A stretch of 64,000 nucleotides of DNA from HNR sp040400085 (GCA_040400085.1 JBBAQX010000001.1:62001-126000); one strand, 5' to 3'; positions 1-9,942 are shown, counted from the stretch's first letter. Numbers and translations are program-made. Notes: a model not told the origin generated them from the letters alone.

Positions 1-190
1 TTGTCCACATCTCTGTGAGGAGGCTAAGGATGTTGTCTGCTTGAAGACCCTCCGTGAACATCCGGGGGTTTGCGGCTGCCCCCCTTTTGACAGAAAGGCA
101 TTTGTGCAACAGCAAGCTCTGCCCTAGAGCCTTGTGCATACCTTCGTTAACGGACACCCTGGATTGGAGCAGTGCAGCAAGAGCTTTCAT
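1..190 (-). CDS. Partial hypothetical protein (3' end outside window)
   Basis: Reading frame starts with ATG at 190 on the minus strand and runs off the left edge; 63 codons are visible with no stop in any code considered. The first residues are MKALAALLQSRVSVNEG. I do not recognise a family. It lies 9 nt after the TAG stop of the next gene to the right, and the RBS-like AAGGT directly precedes the ATG. A GGTGTA element lies 10 nt upstream, as at many starts in this window. The reading frame is supported mainly by its position in the minus-strand gene string. Confidence 0.5.
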   Translation of the reverse strand, partial: MKALAALLQSRVSVNEGMHKALGQSLLLHKCLSVKRGAAANPRMFTEGLQADNILSLLTEMWT

Positions 191-199
191 ACCTTGCTC

Positions 200-517
200 C
201 TACACCACCTCGGGCAAGTCCTCAATTACCTTCCGGAGGTAGCCCGAGGTGGTCAAGAGTCGATTGATGGTGTCTACCGGGAAACCCTTGAGGAAGACTG
301 CCTTGGCCACAGGGATAGCCCCTGTCCGATTCGCCTTGACCATCCAACGGTCTACCATCTCCTCTGAACCCACCTTGAAGAGGGTGTAGGTTTCAGGGTC
401 ATAGGCCACCGCCACCCTGTCCATCCGTTCCTGGGTTTCCCAGACCTCAGGGTCAAACTCTTTGGACCTCTGATGTAGAAATGAGCCGTCCGATTCGGTT
501 ATGTAGCGCGAGGCCAT
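200..517 (-). CDS. Hypothetical protein, 105 aa
   Basis: Starts at ATG 517 and ends at TAG. No recognised domain. The protein is charged and soluble with no membrane segment. It lies 11 nt after the TAA stop of the upstream gene, with AGAGGT as a plausible ribosome binding site, and belongs to the run of minus-strand genes from 4082 down to the left edge. The start is supported by spacing and by the GGTGTAA element 12 nt before the ATG. Function unknown. Confidence 0.6.
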   Translation of the reverse strand: MASRYITESDGSFLHQRSKEFDPEVWETQERMDRVAVAYDPETYTLFKVGSEEMVDRWMVKANRTGAIPVAKAVFLKGFPVDTINRLLTTSGYLRKVIEDLPEVV

Positions 518-528
518 AGACCTCTGGG

Positions 529-780
529 TTACACCGACCTCTTGCTGTGGGATACCAGGCGGAAAGCTCGGGCGCTCTTGACCCCGAAGATCCCCCGGAC
601 TTCGTTCACATCCCTCTCGGTCAAAGCCAAAGGCACCCCCGGCCTTTCGGACTTTCTCACGTAGGTAGGCCGGGGCCCTAGGCCAAAGCAGAACACTTCC
701 CAGCCCAGACTCTCCAAAGCAGGGACAACCTCAGGGCCCGCCTCAATCTCTATCCCGATAATAGACCCTGGACCCAACAT
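529..780 (-). CDS. Hypothetical protein, 83 aa
   Basis: Starts at ATG 780, preceded by a strong Shine-Dalgarno-like GAGGTGAGGG, and ends at TAA. The N-terminus resembles a small alpha/beta domain (IIGIEIEAGPEVV, then GWEVFCFGLG). No family recognised. It follows the 789-1088 gene by 8 nt and is followed 11 nt later by the 105-aa gene, so the three are probably one transcript. Confidence 0.6.
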   Translation of the reverse strand: MLGPGSIIGIEIEAGPEVVPALESLGWEVFCFGLGPRPTYVRKSERPGVPLALTERDVNEVRGIFGVKSARAFRLVSHSKRSV

Positions 781-788
781 CCCTCACC

Positions 789-1088
789 TCAAGCCCACCA
801 GTGGCAGATGCCTTCTGTCTGGGGGGGTGCTTGAAGCATCTTCTCAACCCTGGGTTTGTTTTTACCTTCGTAGGTGGCCTTGTACCACGCAAGGGCATCC
901 CCTATCGAATGAGACCCAGGAGCTACCTCTTCGATGACTGCAAACTGGTACCACCCACACTCGAAGTGATCCTGATTGTCCTCAAGAATGCAAGCCTCTG
1001 CTTCTTCAAAGGTATCGAAGAACCCATAGCAGAAGTGGTGGTGCAACTCGAAATGATGGCAGGACAGGAAAAACTTGGACGTACCCAC
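789..1088 (-). CDS. Hypothetical protein, 99 aa, His/Cys-rich N-terminus
   Basis: The start is GTG at 1088; no in-frame ATG is available nearby. The N-terminus has an unusual density of His, Cys and Phe (CHHFELHHHFCYGFF), which could be a metal-binding patch but matches no motif I know. Ends at TGA. It begins 6 nt after the TAA of the 141-aa gene, within the same minus-strand operon. Function unknown. Confidence 0.55.
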   Translation of the reverse strand: MGTSKFFLSCHHFELHHHFCYGFFDTFEEAEACILEDNQDHFECGWYQFAVIEEVAPGSHSIGDALAWYKATYEGKNKPRVEKMLQAPPQTEGICHWWA

Positions 1089-1094
1089 GAGAAG

Positions 1095-1520
1095 TTATAC
1101 CCCAAGACGGGCGTGGTTGGCCTTGAACCACCGCAGAATCTCACTGACTGCCTTGTCCGGGCTAGCCGTGAAGGGTCGGAAGGTGACCCCGGCGCGGAGG
1201 GTCATGGAGTACACCTCTACCCTTACCTGGGGAGGCGCTGGGCTTTTCGCGGGCCAGGGGGCCCCGTTGGCCTTGAGGGTCAGGGTTATCTGAGACCCCT
1301 TGATGACCCCCTGGCTATGCTCCCCCTTTTTGGCTGTCGAGAAGGTTATCCACACTTGCTCTTGCCGGGTGAGGCTGGCGTCGTGGGTGACCTCGATATG
1401 GTTAGCCGGGAAGAGACGCCGCAAACCCCCCAACAAGTCCCGGACAAGGTCATCGGGGCGGGGGTTTCTTGCCAGAAGGTAGCGAGTGGCAACCCGGGAG
1501 GCGGCATCATCTAGGGGCAT
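1095..1520 (-). CDS. Hypothetical protein, 141 aa
   Basis: ATG at 1520, TAA at 1095. The N-terminus contains a short basic helix of the type RVATRYLLARN, similar in pattern to RVVARHLAAK at the start of the 647-aa protein encoded at 51570; this may be a shared short motif or coincidence. The C-terminal part looks alpha/beta. No enzyme motif is seen. It lies 18 nt downstream of the P-loop kinase gene. Confidence 0.6.
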   Translation of the reverse strand: MPLDDAASRVATRYLLARNPRPDDLVRDLLGGLRRLFPANHIEVTHDASLTRQEQVWITFSTAKKGEHSQGVIKGSQITLTLKANGAPWPAKSPAPPQVRVEVYSMTLRAGVTFRPFTASPDKAVSEILRWFKANHARLGV

Positions 1521-1538
1521 GGGATCTACCCTGCCGGT

Positions 1539-2099
1539 CTACAAGAAGGTTTCGAGGTGCCACCAGGGAGCCAGGGCAGGCTCTTGGGCGTGTTCGACCA
1601 TCTGCTTGAACTTGTCGGCCGGCACCCCGTGGACGCAGCGCTTGAACGCTTCGTAGGAGTTGGCGTGGACGGTCAGAAGGATAGGCTGTCTCCCGTAAGC
1701 CAGGGCCGCTGCCATGTAGGGGGCTGCCTCCACCCCTGAGAGGTTGGTGTTGTCCACAAGGATAAGGGGCCGGGCCTCTGAGGTGGTACCCTCTTCCAAG
1801 GTCTTGAGGTACCCCTTGAGGCAGAGCCCGTGGTTTCGATTGAGGTTCTCTGGCCGGAATACGTACGAGCCTTCCTCCATGAAGAAGGAGTCCGCTGACC
1901 AGATGGAAGACTCCCAGCCCCCCTGGTTAGCCAGGTCAGCAAGCGCCTGGGCCACCAGGGACTTTCCGCTTCCGGGCAACCCCCGAAGAACCACAACGGA
2001 GGTACCTTCGGGTCCGCAGAAGGTATCGAAGAAGGAAGCCAAGAACCGAGCTTTTCGAGGGTCGTAGGTGGTGAGGGTCTGCAACGCGGTAGGAACCAT
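1539..2099 (-). CDS. P-loop kinase-like ATPase (AAA_33 / polynucleotide-kinase-like), 186 aa
   Basis: Residues 40-47 form a Walker A motif (GLPGSGKS) after a hydrophobic strand. It is followed by a SADSFF segment, a conserved-looking R-x-E-N-L region and a Walker-B-like LILVDNTNL at about 116-124. This order (rGlPGSGKS, SAD-F, VDNTN) is typical of the AAA_33 / N4BP2-like group of small P-loop kinases, some of which phosphorylate nucleic acid ends. The substrate cannot be told from sequence. The start ATG at 2099 is preceded by AAGGTGG, a good ribosome binding site, and by the recurrent GGTGTAAG element. Ends at TAG. Confidence 0.75.
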   Translation of the reverse strand: MVPTALQTLTTYDPRKARFLASFFDTFCGPEGTSVVVLRGLPGSGKSLVAQALADLANQGGWESSIWSADSFFMEEGSYVFRPENLNRNHGLCLKGYLKTLEEGTTSEARPLILVDNTNLSGVEAAPYMAAALAYGRQPILLTVHANSYEAFKRCVHGVPADKFKQMVEHAQEPALAPWWHLETFL

Positions 2100-2106
2100 G
2101 GACCAC

Positions 2107-2114
2107 CTTACACC
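2107..2114 (-). promoter_or_regulatory. GGTGTAAG element before the P-loop kinase start
   Basis: GGTGTA followed 9 nt later by ATG. One of about a dozen identical or near-identical elements at the same distance from start codons in this window. Its role is inferred: either the -10 box of a near-leaderless promoter or part of the ribosome binding region. Confidence 0.35.
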
Positions 2115-2123
2115 AGCAGAGAC

Positions 2124-2816
2124 TCAGATCCGGCCCCCCTCTATCAAACGGGTATGCCGATCCCCGGTAGGTACCTTGGGGACAGTCCGCCTCTTACGCT
2201 GAACTTCCTGCCACTCCGTCAAGGCAGCACAGGTCAGCTTGTAGGCAGATACCCCACCTGGGTACCCCTGTATCACCTCTTTGACCGTGAGAGCTTGGGC
2301 GGTTTCTACCAGGTTACAGCCCATGTAAGCCCACGTTTTCGGGTACCGGAAGTGCAGGTCTGGCGGCAAGATGCCTTCCGAGTACAGGGACCGGAGATAC
2401 TCCCTCGGACCTGGTTTACTGGCCGGCTCAATCTTGAAGAACAGCATGTCTTCGTGGAGACAGACCAGGCTCTCCAGGGCGGACCACAGGTAGGAGGTCT
2501 CCAAGGCTTTCAGGTGACGCAAGGCTAGCCGGGTATCCGGGAAGATATCCATGCTGTTGCAGGCATCAGACCACCTCGAAACCCAGGCAGCCTTGGGGGC
2601 CAGGGGGTAATGCAGCGTGCAACCCGTGGTTCTGATTCTCTTGGAGTCCTGCCGCCCTTGGCAGAGATGGCAGGGAAGCCTTCGGACATTGGGCTCCATC
2701 GACATACAGAAGCAGACAAGCCTCTGGACCAGCAAAGCTTTCTTGTGGGTGCTAAGCTGGTTACGGAACAAGGTCAGAAACCTTCGGAACTTGGTGGTCT
2801 GGGCTAGCCTGGGCAT
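2124..2816 (-). CDS. Hypothetical protein with Cys/His cluster, 230 aa (paralogue of next gene)
   Basis: The open frame extends upstream to 2930, but ATG at 2816 is the better start: it follows the TAG stop of the 2821-3546 gene and has AAGGAG 11 nt upstream. Near the N-terminus is a C-x2-C ... C-x2-H cluster (CHLC, then CTLH) that could bind zinc. The middle segment YLRSLYSEGILPPDL followed by RYPK aligns with YLEAMQGEGLISQAV and KKYPR in the neighbouring protein, as do the N-terminal helix and the C-terminal WQEV / WEKEV. The two genes are therefore diverged tandem duplicates. Function unknown. Ends at TGA. Confidence 0.65.
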   Translation of the reverse strand: MPRLAQTTKFRRFLTLFRNQLSTHKKALLVQRLVCFCMSMEPNVRRLPCHLCQGRQDSKRIRTTGCTLHYPLAPKAAWVSRWSDACNSMDIFPDTRLALRHLKALETSYLWSALESLVCLHEDMLFFKIEPASKPGPREYLRSLYSEGILPPDLHFRYPKTWAYMGCNLVETAQALTVKEVIQGYPGGVSAYKLTCAALTEWQEVQRKRRTVPKVPTGDRHTRLIEGGRI

Positions 2817-2820
2817 GGGT

Positions 2821-3546
2821 CTAAAGACTCCTTGATGCCAGCCGACTATAGCGCGTGACAGCCTCACCGCTGGGGGTTGGTTTAGACTCCCCCACTTCTT
2901 TTTCCCACTGGACCAGGGCGTAGCGGACAAGATCCAACAAGAGCCGCTTTGAGCTAAGCATCAGGTTCTCGTGGAGGTCATAGGTCTTCAGGACCTCCGC
3001 CGCGGTACGCTGGGACTTCCCATGGAATCTCCAGAGTTTTGCAGAGACTCGGGGGTACTTCTTCAGGACTGCCTGAGAGATAAGGCCCTCGCCTTGCATG
3101 GCCTCCAGGTACTTGGTACTCCTCAGAGGGAACCTACGCCTGAAGGACAGATACCTGTCCAGGTAGTCCAGAAGGGATTCCATGATAGCGGGAGTGTTGA
3201 CCCCTACAAGGTCGATAGACCTCGACAGGTAGACCTCCGGGATGAACTTCTTCCGGATGCCTAGTGAGTCAGACATGGCTTGCCAGATGCTATTCCAATC
3301 CTGGCATACCTGCCCTTTAGGGGTCCAGGTAACGTGAATTCCACAAGATACAGAGGAGTTCCCGTCACCGCACTTTACACAGCGTGTGGCCATGTCGTTA
3401 GGGGCGGTTGCCTCCACCAGGATGTAGAGCCGGTAGAAGAAAAGTATACGGGCTACACTCACATCCGGAGTCTTCGGAGGCCCACCCTTATCCCCGAGGC
3501 GGTACCAAAATACCCTCTCAAGGGTCGTCTTTTTGACACGAGACAT
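2821..3546 (-). CDS. Hypothetical protein with Cys cluster, 241 aa (paralogue of previous gene)
   Basis: ATG at 3546 is preceded by AGGGGGT. It has a C-x2-C ... C pattern (CVKCG, then CGIH) that may form a zinc knuckle, and a helix-rich second half. It shares N-terminal, middle and C-terminal similarity with the adjacent 230-aa protein, suggesting tandem duplication. No family recognised. A GGTGTACT element lies 10 nt before the ATG. The stop is TAG, 4 nt before the paralogue's start. Confidence 0.65.
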   Translation of the reverse strand: MSRVKKTTLERVFWYRLGDKGGPPKTPDVSVARILFFYRLYILVEATAPNDMATRCVKCGDGNSSVSCGIHVTWTPKGQVCQDWNSIWQAMSDSLGIRKKFIPEVYLSRSIDLVGVNTPAIMESLLDYLDRYLSFRRRFPLRSTKYLEAMQGEGLISQAVLKKYPRVSAKLWRFHGKSQRTAAEVLKTYDLHENLMLSSKRLLLDLVRYALVQWEKEVGESKPTPSGEAVTRYSRLASRSL

Positions 3547-3554
3547 GACCCCCT

Positions 3555-3562
3555 AGTACACC
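3555..3562 (-). promoter_or_regulatory. GGTGTACT element before the 241-aa gene
   Basis: GGTGTA then 10 nt (including AGGGGGT) to ATG 3546, in a 62-nt gap between genes. Same arrangement as at other starts in the window. Confidence 0.35.
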
Positions 3563-3608
3563 GCTACCCCCTGGAAGACTTTCCGGCTGCGGTTCGGGAG
3601 AAGACACC

Positions 3609-4082
3609 TCAAGACCCCTGAAGGGAAGCCGCTTTAGGGGCTTTGCTCTTACGACGGCGCTTGGGGGGGTTGCGCATGTCGATCTCGTAGGTCTCGTCCA
3701 GGGTCAAGACCACCACCGGCATGGTCTCCATGCCCAGGACCATGGCCTTGGCTGCCCTGTGCCAGCCATCAATAGGGAGGTAGTAGGTGTTCCCTTCCCG
3801 GTCTTCCATGGTCCCGAGGATCATCGGAAGGGTCACATCAAACTTGGTCCCCTCCCGATCTCCAAGGACCTCTTCCCACCTCACCCCCACCGACAAGATG
3901 TTGAACTTCTGGGTGCCCGTAGGGACATCTCCGATGTACTCCCGGATTCCCTCGATTGAGGTTTGGCTGACCGTCCGGCGAGTCTTGTTCAGGATCTTCT
4001 TGGCCTTGTCCACATCCCAGGCCCTCCCCATGAAACGGAAGTATTCCCCGGAGGGAGCCCACTTGTGATTGTCCTGCTTCAT
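3609..4082 (-). CDS. ParB/sulfiredoxin-like fold protein, 157 aa
   Basis: The segment around residues 102-125, PIDGWHRAAKAMVLG then PVVVLTL, matches the ParB/Srx-type core motif (D-G-x-H-R-x-x-A followed by a hydrophobic strand). Proteins with this core act as CTPase DNA clamps or as nucleases in phages and plasmids; which applies here is not visible. The C-terminus is very basic (KRRRKSK), consistent with DNA binding. It is the first gene of the minus-strand run and diverges from the giant virion gene at 4167. ATG at 4082 has a TGGGGG stretch upstream; TGA at 3609. Confidence 0.65.
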   Translation of the reverse strand: MKQDNHKWAPSGEYFRFMGRAWDVDKAKKILNKTRRTVSQTSIEGIREYIGDVPTGTQKFNILSVGVRWEEVLGDREGTKFDVTLPMILGTMEDREGNTYYLPIDGWHRAAKAMVLGMETMPVVVLTLDETYEIDMRNPPKRRRKSKAPKAASLQGS

Positions 4083-4166
4083 GCCCCCATCTACGCCGTA
4101 GACTTTTACTTTTTAGGAGAAGTCTGGCTTTCTTTCGCTAGGCTTCTCTACTTACAGCAACGCCCT
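4083..4166. promoter_or_regulatory. Divergent intergenic region
   Basis: This 84-nt gap separates the leftward early-type genes from the rightward virion genes, so it should hold promoters for both. On the minus strand a GGCGTAGA element (4090-4097) lies 9 nt before ATG 4082. AT-rich tracts (4103-4115) and a short inverted repeat (AGACTT 4100-4105 / AAGTCT 4120-4125) are visible. No clear -35/-10 pair is seen for the plus strand, and the ATG at 4167 has no strong Shine-Dalgarno sequence. Confidence 0.4.
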
Positions 4167-7100
4167 ATGTCTACCTCCTCCGCCTTCTTCCTTACCCCCT
4201 CCGTCGTTGCCCGGAGTATCTTTACCGACAAGGGGCCTATCACCAAGCCACCTACCACCCTCCAGGCGGGTACAGGTGTGGCCTTCCAAGGCCCCGATAT
4301 CGTGACTCTGACCGGGTCTTCTCTGACCCCCTCCCTGGTGGGGCGCTACCTGACCCTGACCGGGTCCGCCAACAACAACGACGGCTTCTTCTTGATCGTC
4401 GGGGTGCTCTCCCCTACCAAAGCCAAGGTATTGGCCAACTTCCATGTACCCGAAGCCAACCTCTTGACCGTAGGGTGGGTCATTTCTGACCCCAGGTGGG
4501 GGGAGATTGCGGATAGCCCCTCGGACGTGGTTGTGCGGGTAGGGGGGAATCCTGTAGTCCCTGATGCTGTAAAGGGGTTGACCGGACAGGTTGTGATCCC
4601 GGTAGCCCCCGGACCCCTAGACTCCGTAGAGATTGACTACTACTGGATCAAAAAGCCCACCGTGGAGATGCGGGGCCTCAACAACTCGGCCTTCACGTTG
4701 AACCGTGGCCGTCCCCCAAGGAGGGCTTTGGCTGGGGCCCACACCTACAACTATCGGGCATGGCTGGTCAACCCCAAGACCTACCAGGCAGCAGCTATCC
4801 TCAACCCAGGGGCCCCCTCGCTTCTAGCGAAGCTCCCCCAGCCTCTACGGAGGCAGCTAGGGTACCGGGCTTTCGAGAGAGCCTACACCGCCGCTCTCAA
4901 TGACCCCAACCTTCTTCTCCTCAATAGCCCCAAGCACAAGATTGCCTACCCCCTTCTTCAAAGGAAGCTCTCCGAGACCTTTGTGGACTACGAGGCGAAC
5001 ACTCTCCCTGAGGACGACCTTGCTTCCCCCTGGGAACGGCGGGGAGAGGGAGTAGCGGCCCTCAACCTGGGGTCTCTTGTTGTCACCGATAACACCACCG
5101 GACCTTTCCCCGGAGGGAAGCCTCTTTTCTGGGTTCACCCGGTAGACCTCACGTTCCCCCATGTTTTCGCTCTAGGTTGGAGGCTCACTCTTGATGCGGC
5201 CCCCGTGACAGAGGGGGTCTGGACCGGGGTGGCGTTGGGTTGGGCCAACGGCTCCCGGGCCATAGTCCTGGGGTACCTCCTAGATGGGGGGGTCAAGAAA
5301 GCAGGTATCCTTCTCAGAGGGGGTGGCATAGACCCCACAGTGCCCGGGTCATGGTTGACCCTCCCTGTGGACTGGTCTGTTCTCCACAGTTACCGTCTCT
5401 TTCGGACAAGCTCCGGGATGATTCGGTTCTTCGTAGACGGCGCCGTTATCCCAGGGCTAGAGATTTCGGAGTCTAGCCTACCTTTCCTGGCAGAGCTAAA
5501 CGACCCCTTTACAAGTTTGGAGGGGGTCTTCTTTGGGGCCCTGTCCAGGCCAGCGGCTTGTACGGCTTCCTGGGATTTCCTCAAGTACCTGGCCCTCCCG
5601 ACCAACCCTCTCCAGACAGCACCCTCTGTTTTCGTTAGCTATGAGGCGAACACCGTCCCGGAAGATGCCCCCAATCCCCCTTGGACCCTGGTAGGCTACC
5701 ACGGTACAGGGACCATCACGCCCAACGACCGCTTGCTGTTGGACAGCACCTCAGCAGTAACGGCTGCTTTGGAGCCTAGCGTTGGGTTGGTGGGGGGTGA
5801 CTTCCGGGCTTACGCTCGGATAGAGCCTCTCTTTTCAGCATCAGCCGAGTTTGTCTTGGATGTAGGTGTCCAGGGTCTAACCAGTACCCACGGATTCCAC
5901 AGGGATGCTTTCTTCGCGGCCTTGTCCGATGGTGAGAAGCTGGTTCAACTCAGCTTCTTGACGGACAGCCCGGTCCACAAGATTTCCTACCCCGGGCGGA
6001 GTTTCCCCGAGGAAGCCACCCCTGATCCCTGGTTTGGCCAGGGGACAGCCACGGCAACCATGGTCGGGCAGACCTTGGTTATCGACGACACCTCTTCCGT
6101 AGATGGGAAGGTCTATGCCATCTTTGACCCCCAGCCCCCAGGCGCCGTTACCCGGGTCTTTGACCCCAACGTAGATGCCTACGTAGAAGCCAGGCTCCGG
6201 GTAGTATCCTTCACCCCTGAACCTGTCACCGGGTTTGCCGGGGCGACACTTGATGTGTTTGACGGCAACCCCCTGAGCCCAGGCAGAACCTACGGCTTGG
6301 CCCTCGTTCAGGACCCCGGGGATAGCCAGTTTTACGTAGCCTTTCATGCTCAAGGGGTGCTGGTTAGCTCTTTCCCCTTTGCCTGGAATGACGGGAAGCC
6401 CCACACCTACAGGGTAGCCAAGAGCTTCTCTGGGGACCTCTTGACGCTCTTTGTAGATGGCACCTTCCTAGGTTCTGTAGCGTACTCTGCCTTTCCCGCC
6501 TTGCTGGGGGATGCTGTGCTTTCCTTCGGGTCAGCTACCGCAGCATCCATGCAAGCACAGTCCAAGGTCGATTGGATCTACGTCAATGCCTGGAGAGCCC
6601 CCCTACCCGGTACCCGGAGATACGTTGGGTTTGTTAGGGGCCTGGATAGCGATAGCCTCTTGGGGTACCATCTCCCGCTCAAGGCCGGGGGCGTGCCAGG
6701 GGTTACCTTGGAGGGTAACCTGCTGACAGACCCTTCCGCTGACTTCTTGGCAGCAGGTGTGGCGGTGGGGGACCCCCTTCTGATAGACTACGGCCCTCTT
6801 AAAGGGGTGTACCACGTCACGGCTGTTCTCTCGAACATCACCTTGACAGTGGACACTGTAGCAGCCCTTTCGCAAGTACCCTACCGTATCCCCCGGGAGA
6901 CGGATTGGACCGTCATGCGAAAGTACCGGGTATTCCGGGACCCCACGGGGAAGCTAAGCCTTCTGTTTGATAGCTCCCAGCAACCCCTGGTGCAGGTCAG
7001 GTACCCCGAGGACTTCCCCATGGTTCAGGGTACCGCCGTGGACACCGTGCTCAACAACCTCCCCGGGGTTGTCTTTGGGGCGATGGACCCGGAGAACCTT

Positions 7101-8087
7101 TCCCAGACCCTCTGGGATTTTGTGCGGTATGGGGTGACCAGGTCTCCTACGGAACTTCGGATTGTCCCTCACCACATGAACCTCAACCAGAGGAACGTCA
7201 TTGCCTCTCCGGAGCACCTATTTACCAACCTCCCTCACAGCCACACCCAATTCTCTTCGGCCTCTACAGGGATACCGCCCGTGGCAACACCGGACTTCCT
7301 GGCCAGTCCGACGCTACAAGCCTTTACACAGCTTTTCGAGGGTACCCCCCTTGTCCCCTCTACACAGAGCAAGAATGTCCGGGGCAGCGAGGTCGTAGAG
7401 GAGTTTGTCTCGGGTCTCAACCGGCCTGAGGACGTACTCAACAGCGATAAGGACTTCGTCCTCAACGATGCCGCTCGACGTGTCAGGGTAAAAGTCGCTG
7501 AGGACGTGCTTTACAATGACCTCAAAGTCATCGAACGTACAGACGGGGAACTCGACCTTCTAAGCCCCGCCTGTGATGACCTGACGGCTCTATCGAATAT
7601 CACGTATACCAAAGAGGTATGCCTGGTCTACGACGGCACGACGTTGCCGGAGAATGCCCCCAACCAGCCAACTCCCTGGATTCTGGAATCCGACAACCCC
7701 TCGGAAGTCACAACCACAGCCTTCTCCGGGGTTCTTACCTACTCGACGCTCGGGGTGGGCACCAAGACCATCTACAAGAACTACACCCCTCTTCCGGATG
7801 CTCCGAGCCTGGGGACGGAAATCAAGTTCACCCTCAAGGTCAATAACGATACCTCCTCGGGTACCGGGGATACTCAGATACGCTTTGGGGTGTCCGCTCC
7901 CGGGTTGACGGCCATCTTCGCTCTCTTGACCACCCCCCTCGGAGAAAGGCTCGTTATTCTCAAAGACCTGAATACCGGGAACGTGCTATCTTCGCTTCCT
8001 TTGGACTTCTTGGATGGCAACTTCCACACCTACCGCGTGGTCAGGGACCCCGGGGGTAGCAAAGTATCCCTTTACGTGGACTCCTTA
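4167..8087 (+). CDS. Large virion protein with LamG-like repeats, 1306 aa
   Basis: The first ATG that does not overlap the divergent gene is 4167; the open frame continues further upstream but inside that gene. At least four modules open with a shared signature (YEANTLPED, YEANTVPED, YPGRSFPEE, YDGTTLPEN) at about residues 273, 490, 607 and 1153. They contain HTYRV-x-G-x-L-x-L-x-VD strands typical of LamG/concanavalin-like beta-sandwich domains, usual in phage tail and fibre proteins. The fourth module breaks off at the C-terminus before its last strands. In-frame TTA at 8085-8087 is the only TTA in the frame and is taken as the stop; the standard code would add 11 residues and overlap the next gene by 23 nt. 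It opens a run of seven further virion genes. Confidence 0.75.
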
Positions 8088-8097
8088 GTGAGGAATC

Positions 8098-9255
8098 ATG
8101 GGTGGTTACGGTCTAGGTGAATTTGGGCTCGGTAGCTTCGGGAGCCTACCCCCCCTGGCGGTGGTGCAGGCCCTCTCTGCTGGGCCTAGCCAGGTTCTTG
8201 TCGAGTTTTCATCCCCCCCGGACCCTACCCACGTCCTCACCTTTGACCCGGCATCCTATGTCATTCCGGGGCTGACGGTCTTTTCCGTCTTGGCAGAGGG
8301 CCCAACGACCGTAAGGCTGGTGACCAGCCCCCAAAGCTGGCAAGCCTACACCGTCACGGCCAACCTCTCCCTCAGGAACACCTCTCTCCAACCTATTGAC
8401 CCGGATGCTCGCGTTGCTTCGTTTACAGGGTACAGTGATACCCCGACTTTCCGGGCTACCGCCCAGAGTGCTACCAAGGTCCAGCTTATTTTCCAGGAGC
8501 CCATGCTCTTGGACACCAGCCTGACGAACCCCGGTCTTTACACCGTGGTTTCCTTGGCAGGGGTGGCTATCCCGGTAATTTCCGTAGTCCCCAGAACCTA
8601 CCTGGGGGTTACGGCAAGGGTTGAGCTAGTCCTGGGGGGCCCTCTCTCTCCAAACACCACCTACGTGGTCACTGTGCTGGCCCCCATACAGACGCTAAGC
8701 GGGAAACCCCTGGTTCCTAACCAGGCCCCTACGCTGTGGGTCCCGGCACCTAACCAGCTTTTCACCAACATAGCCAACTTCTCCGGGGAGGTGTCGGGGG
8801 GCCTCTTTGGGAACCCCCTGGGTTTGGTATTCTTCTCCCCTGCCTTGGAAGCAGCAGCACCTAACAGCAGCCTCCAGGTCGATGAAGTCACCGTTTGCAC
8901 CAAGGCTTACGATGAATACCTGCTCCCCCAGCCCGTAGACCCTCGCCCTTTCCGTACCTTCGGGGGTTGGTATGGGGGAAGGACTAACTCCCGGGAGACG
9001 GTGCTGTGGGCCCCTTTCCCGAGGATGGTTGACGCCAAGTTCACGTTGGCTGACCTTCGGACAGAAAGCTATACGGCAGTAGCCGATGGGCGATGTGTCG
9101 CGGTAATTACAGAGCGCTTGGACCCTTCCAAGGTATCTCTTCTGAATAACGTGTACTGGCAGACTTTCGGGACCAACCCCCACCCGTTCAAGACGGCAGC
9201 TAATATGGCGCCCATCGGTCCCGGAAGTACAACCACGATAACCCTTGTTCCCTTA
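8098..9255 (+). CDS. Virion protein with Ig-like domains, 385 aa
   Basis: ATG 8098 has AGGA 4 nt upstream. A Gly/Tyr-rich N-terminus (MGGYGLGEFGLGSFG) of a type common in tail fibre proteins is followed by two or three beta-rich repeats. These combine strands such as SPSQVLVEFSSP-like and SATKVQLIFQEPM with conserved Y-T-V segments, as in bacterial Ig-like (SbsA/Big-type) domains. The likely role is a structural adaptor or surface decoration. The only in-frame TTA is at 9253-9255 and is taken as the stop; otherwise the frame would run 31 nt into the next gene. Confidence 0.65.
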
Positions 9256-9281
9256 TCCCCGACTCGTAAAGAGAGACCCCA

Positions 9282-9923
9282 ATGCAGATCCTTGATCGCG
9301 TCCGTAACCTAGCCTCTTCTGTACGGGCAAGCCTGGCTTCCCGGTTTGAGGAGACCACCACCCATAGCCTCCGGGGAGACGTGTTCTTGGAGCTTCGGGA
9401 TGGCCCCACAGGGATGCTTCTGGAGAGAAGGGAGCACCGCAACCTTATCGTCAAGGATGCCTCTATCCTCATTGCTCGCCTTCTCAAGGACAACCAAGAG
9501 CCCCCCCACGGGCTCTTTTGTTTGGCCGTAGGTACCGGGGACAACGGTTGGAACCCTCTCACCCCACCAGCCCCTACCCCCACGCAACGAAGCCTCTACG
9601 CTGAGGTTGCGCGCAAAACCTTCCAAACGACCACCTTTATCGACGGGGCCGGTCTTCCTGTAGGCTACCCGACCAACGTGGTTGACTATACCACCACGTT
9701 CTCGGAAAGTGAGGCGGTAGGCCCCTTGGTTGAAATGGGGCTCGTTGGGGGTAACGTCTCGACGAACCTCTCTCTCAAGAACCCGGTACTGCCGCCCAAC
9801 GGTCCCTACAACCCCACGGTAGACCTGACCACCCGAGAGACACTCTTCAACTATCTGACATTTGGCGTAATTTCAAAGCCGCCCACCGCCACGTTGAGCA
9901 TCACCTGGCGGATCACGACCTGA
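9282..9923 (+). CDS. Putative tail/baseplate structural protein, 213 aa
   Basis: Begins with a short amphipathic helix, then beta-rich sequence (GDVFLELRDGPTG, HRNLIVKDAS, GLFCLAVGTGDNGWNP). The pattern of a 'hN-l-v-kdas' segment followed by an 'a-GtG' segment is one I associate with tail-collar or fibre-associated proteins near phage tail genes. No catalytic motif. It sits between two virion genes and ends at TGA 20 nt before the next start. Assignment rests on context plus composition. Confidence 0.55.
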   Translation: MQILDRVRNLASSVRASLASRFEETTTHSLRGDVFLELRDGPTGMLLERREHRNLIVKDASILIARLLKDNQEPPHGLFCLAVGTGDNGWNPLTPPAPTPTQRSLYAEVARKTFQTTTFIDGAGLPVGYPTNVVDYTTTFSESEAVGPLVEMGLVGGNVSTNLSLKNPVLPPNGPYNPTVDLTTRETLFNYLTFGVISKPPTATLSITWRITT

Positions 9924-9942
9924 GGGAAAGGGCCTTAACACC

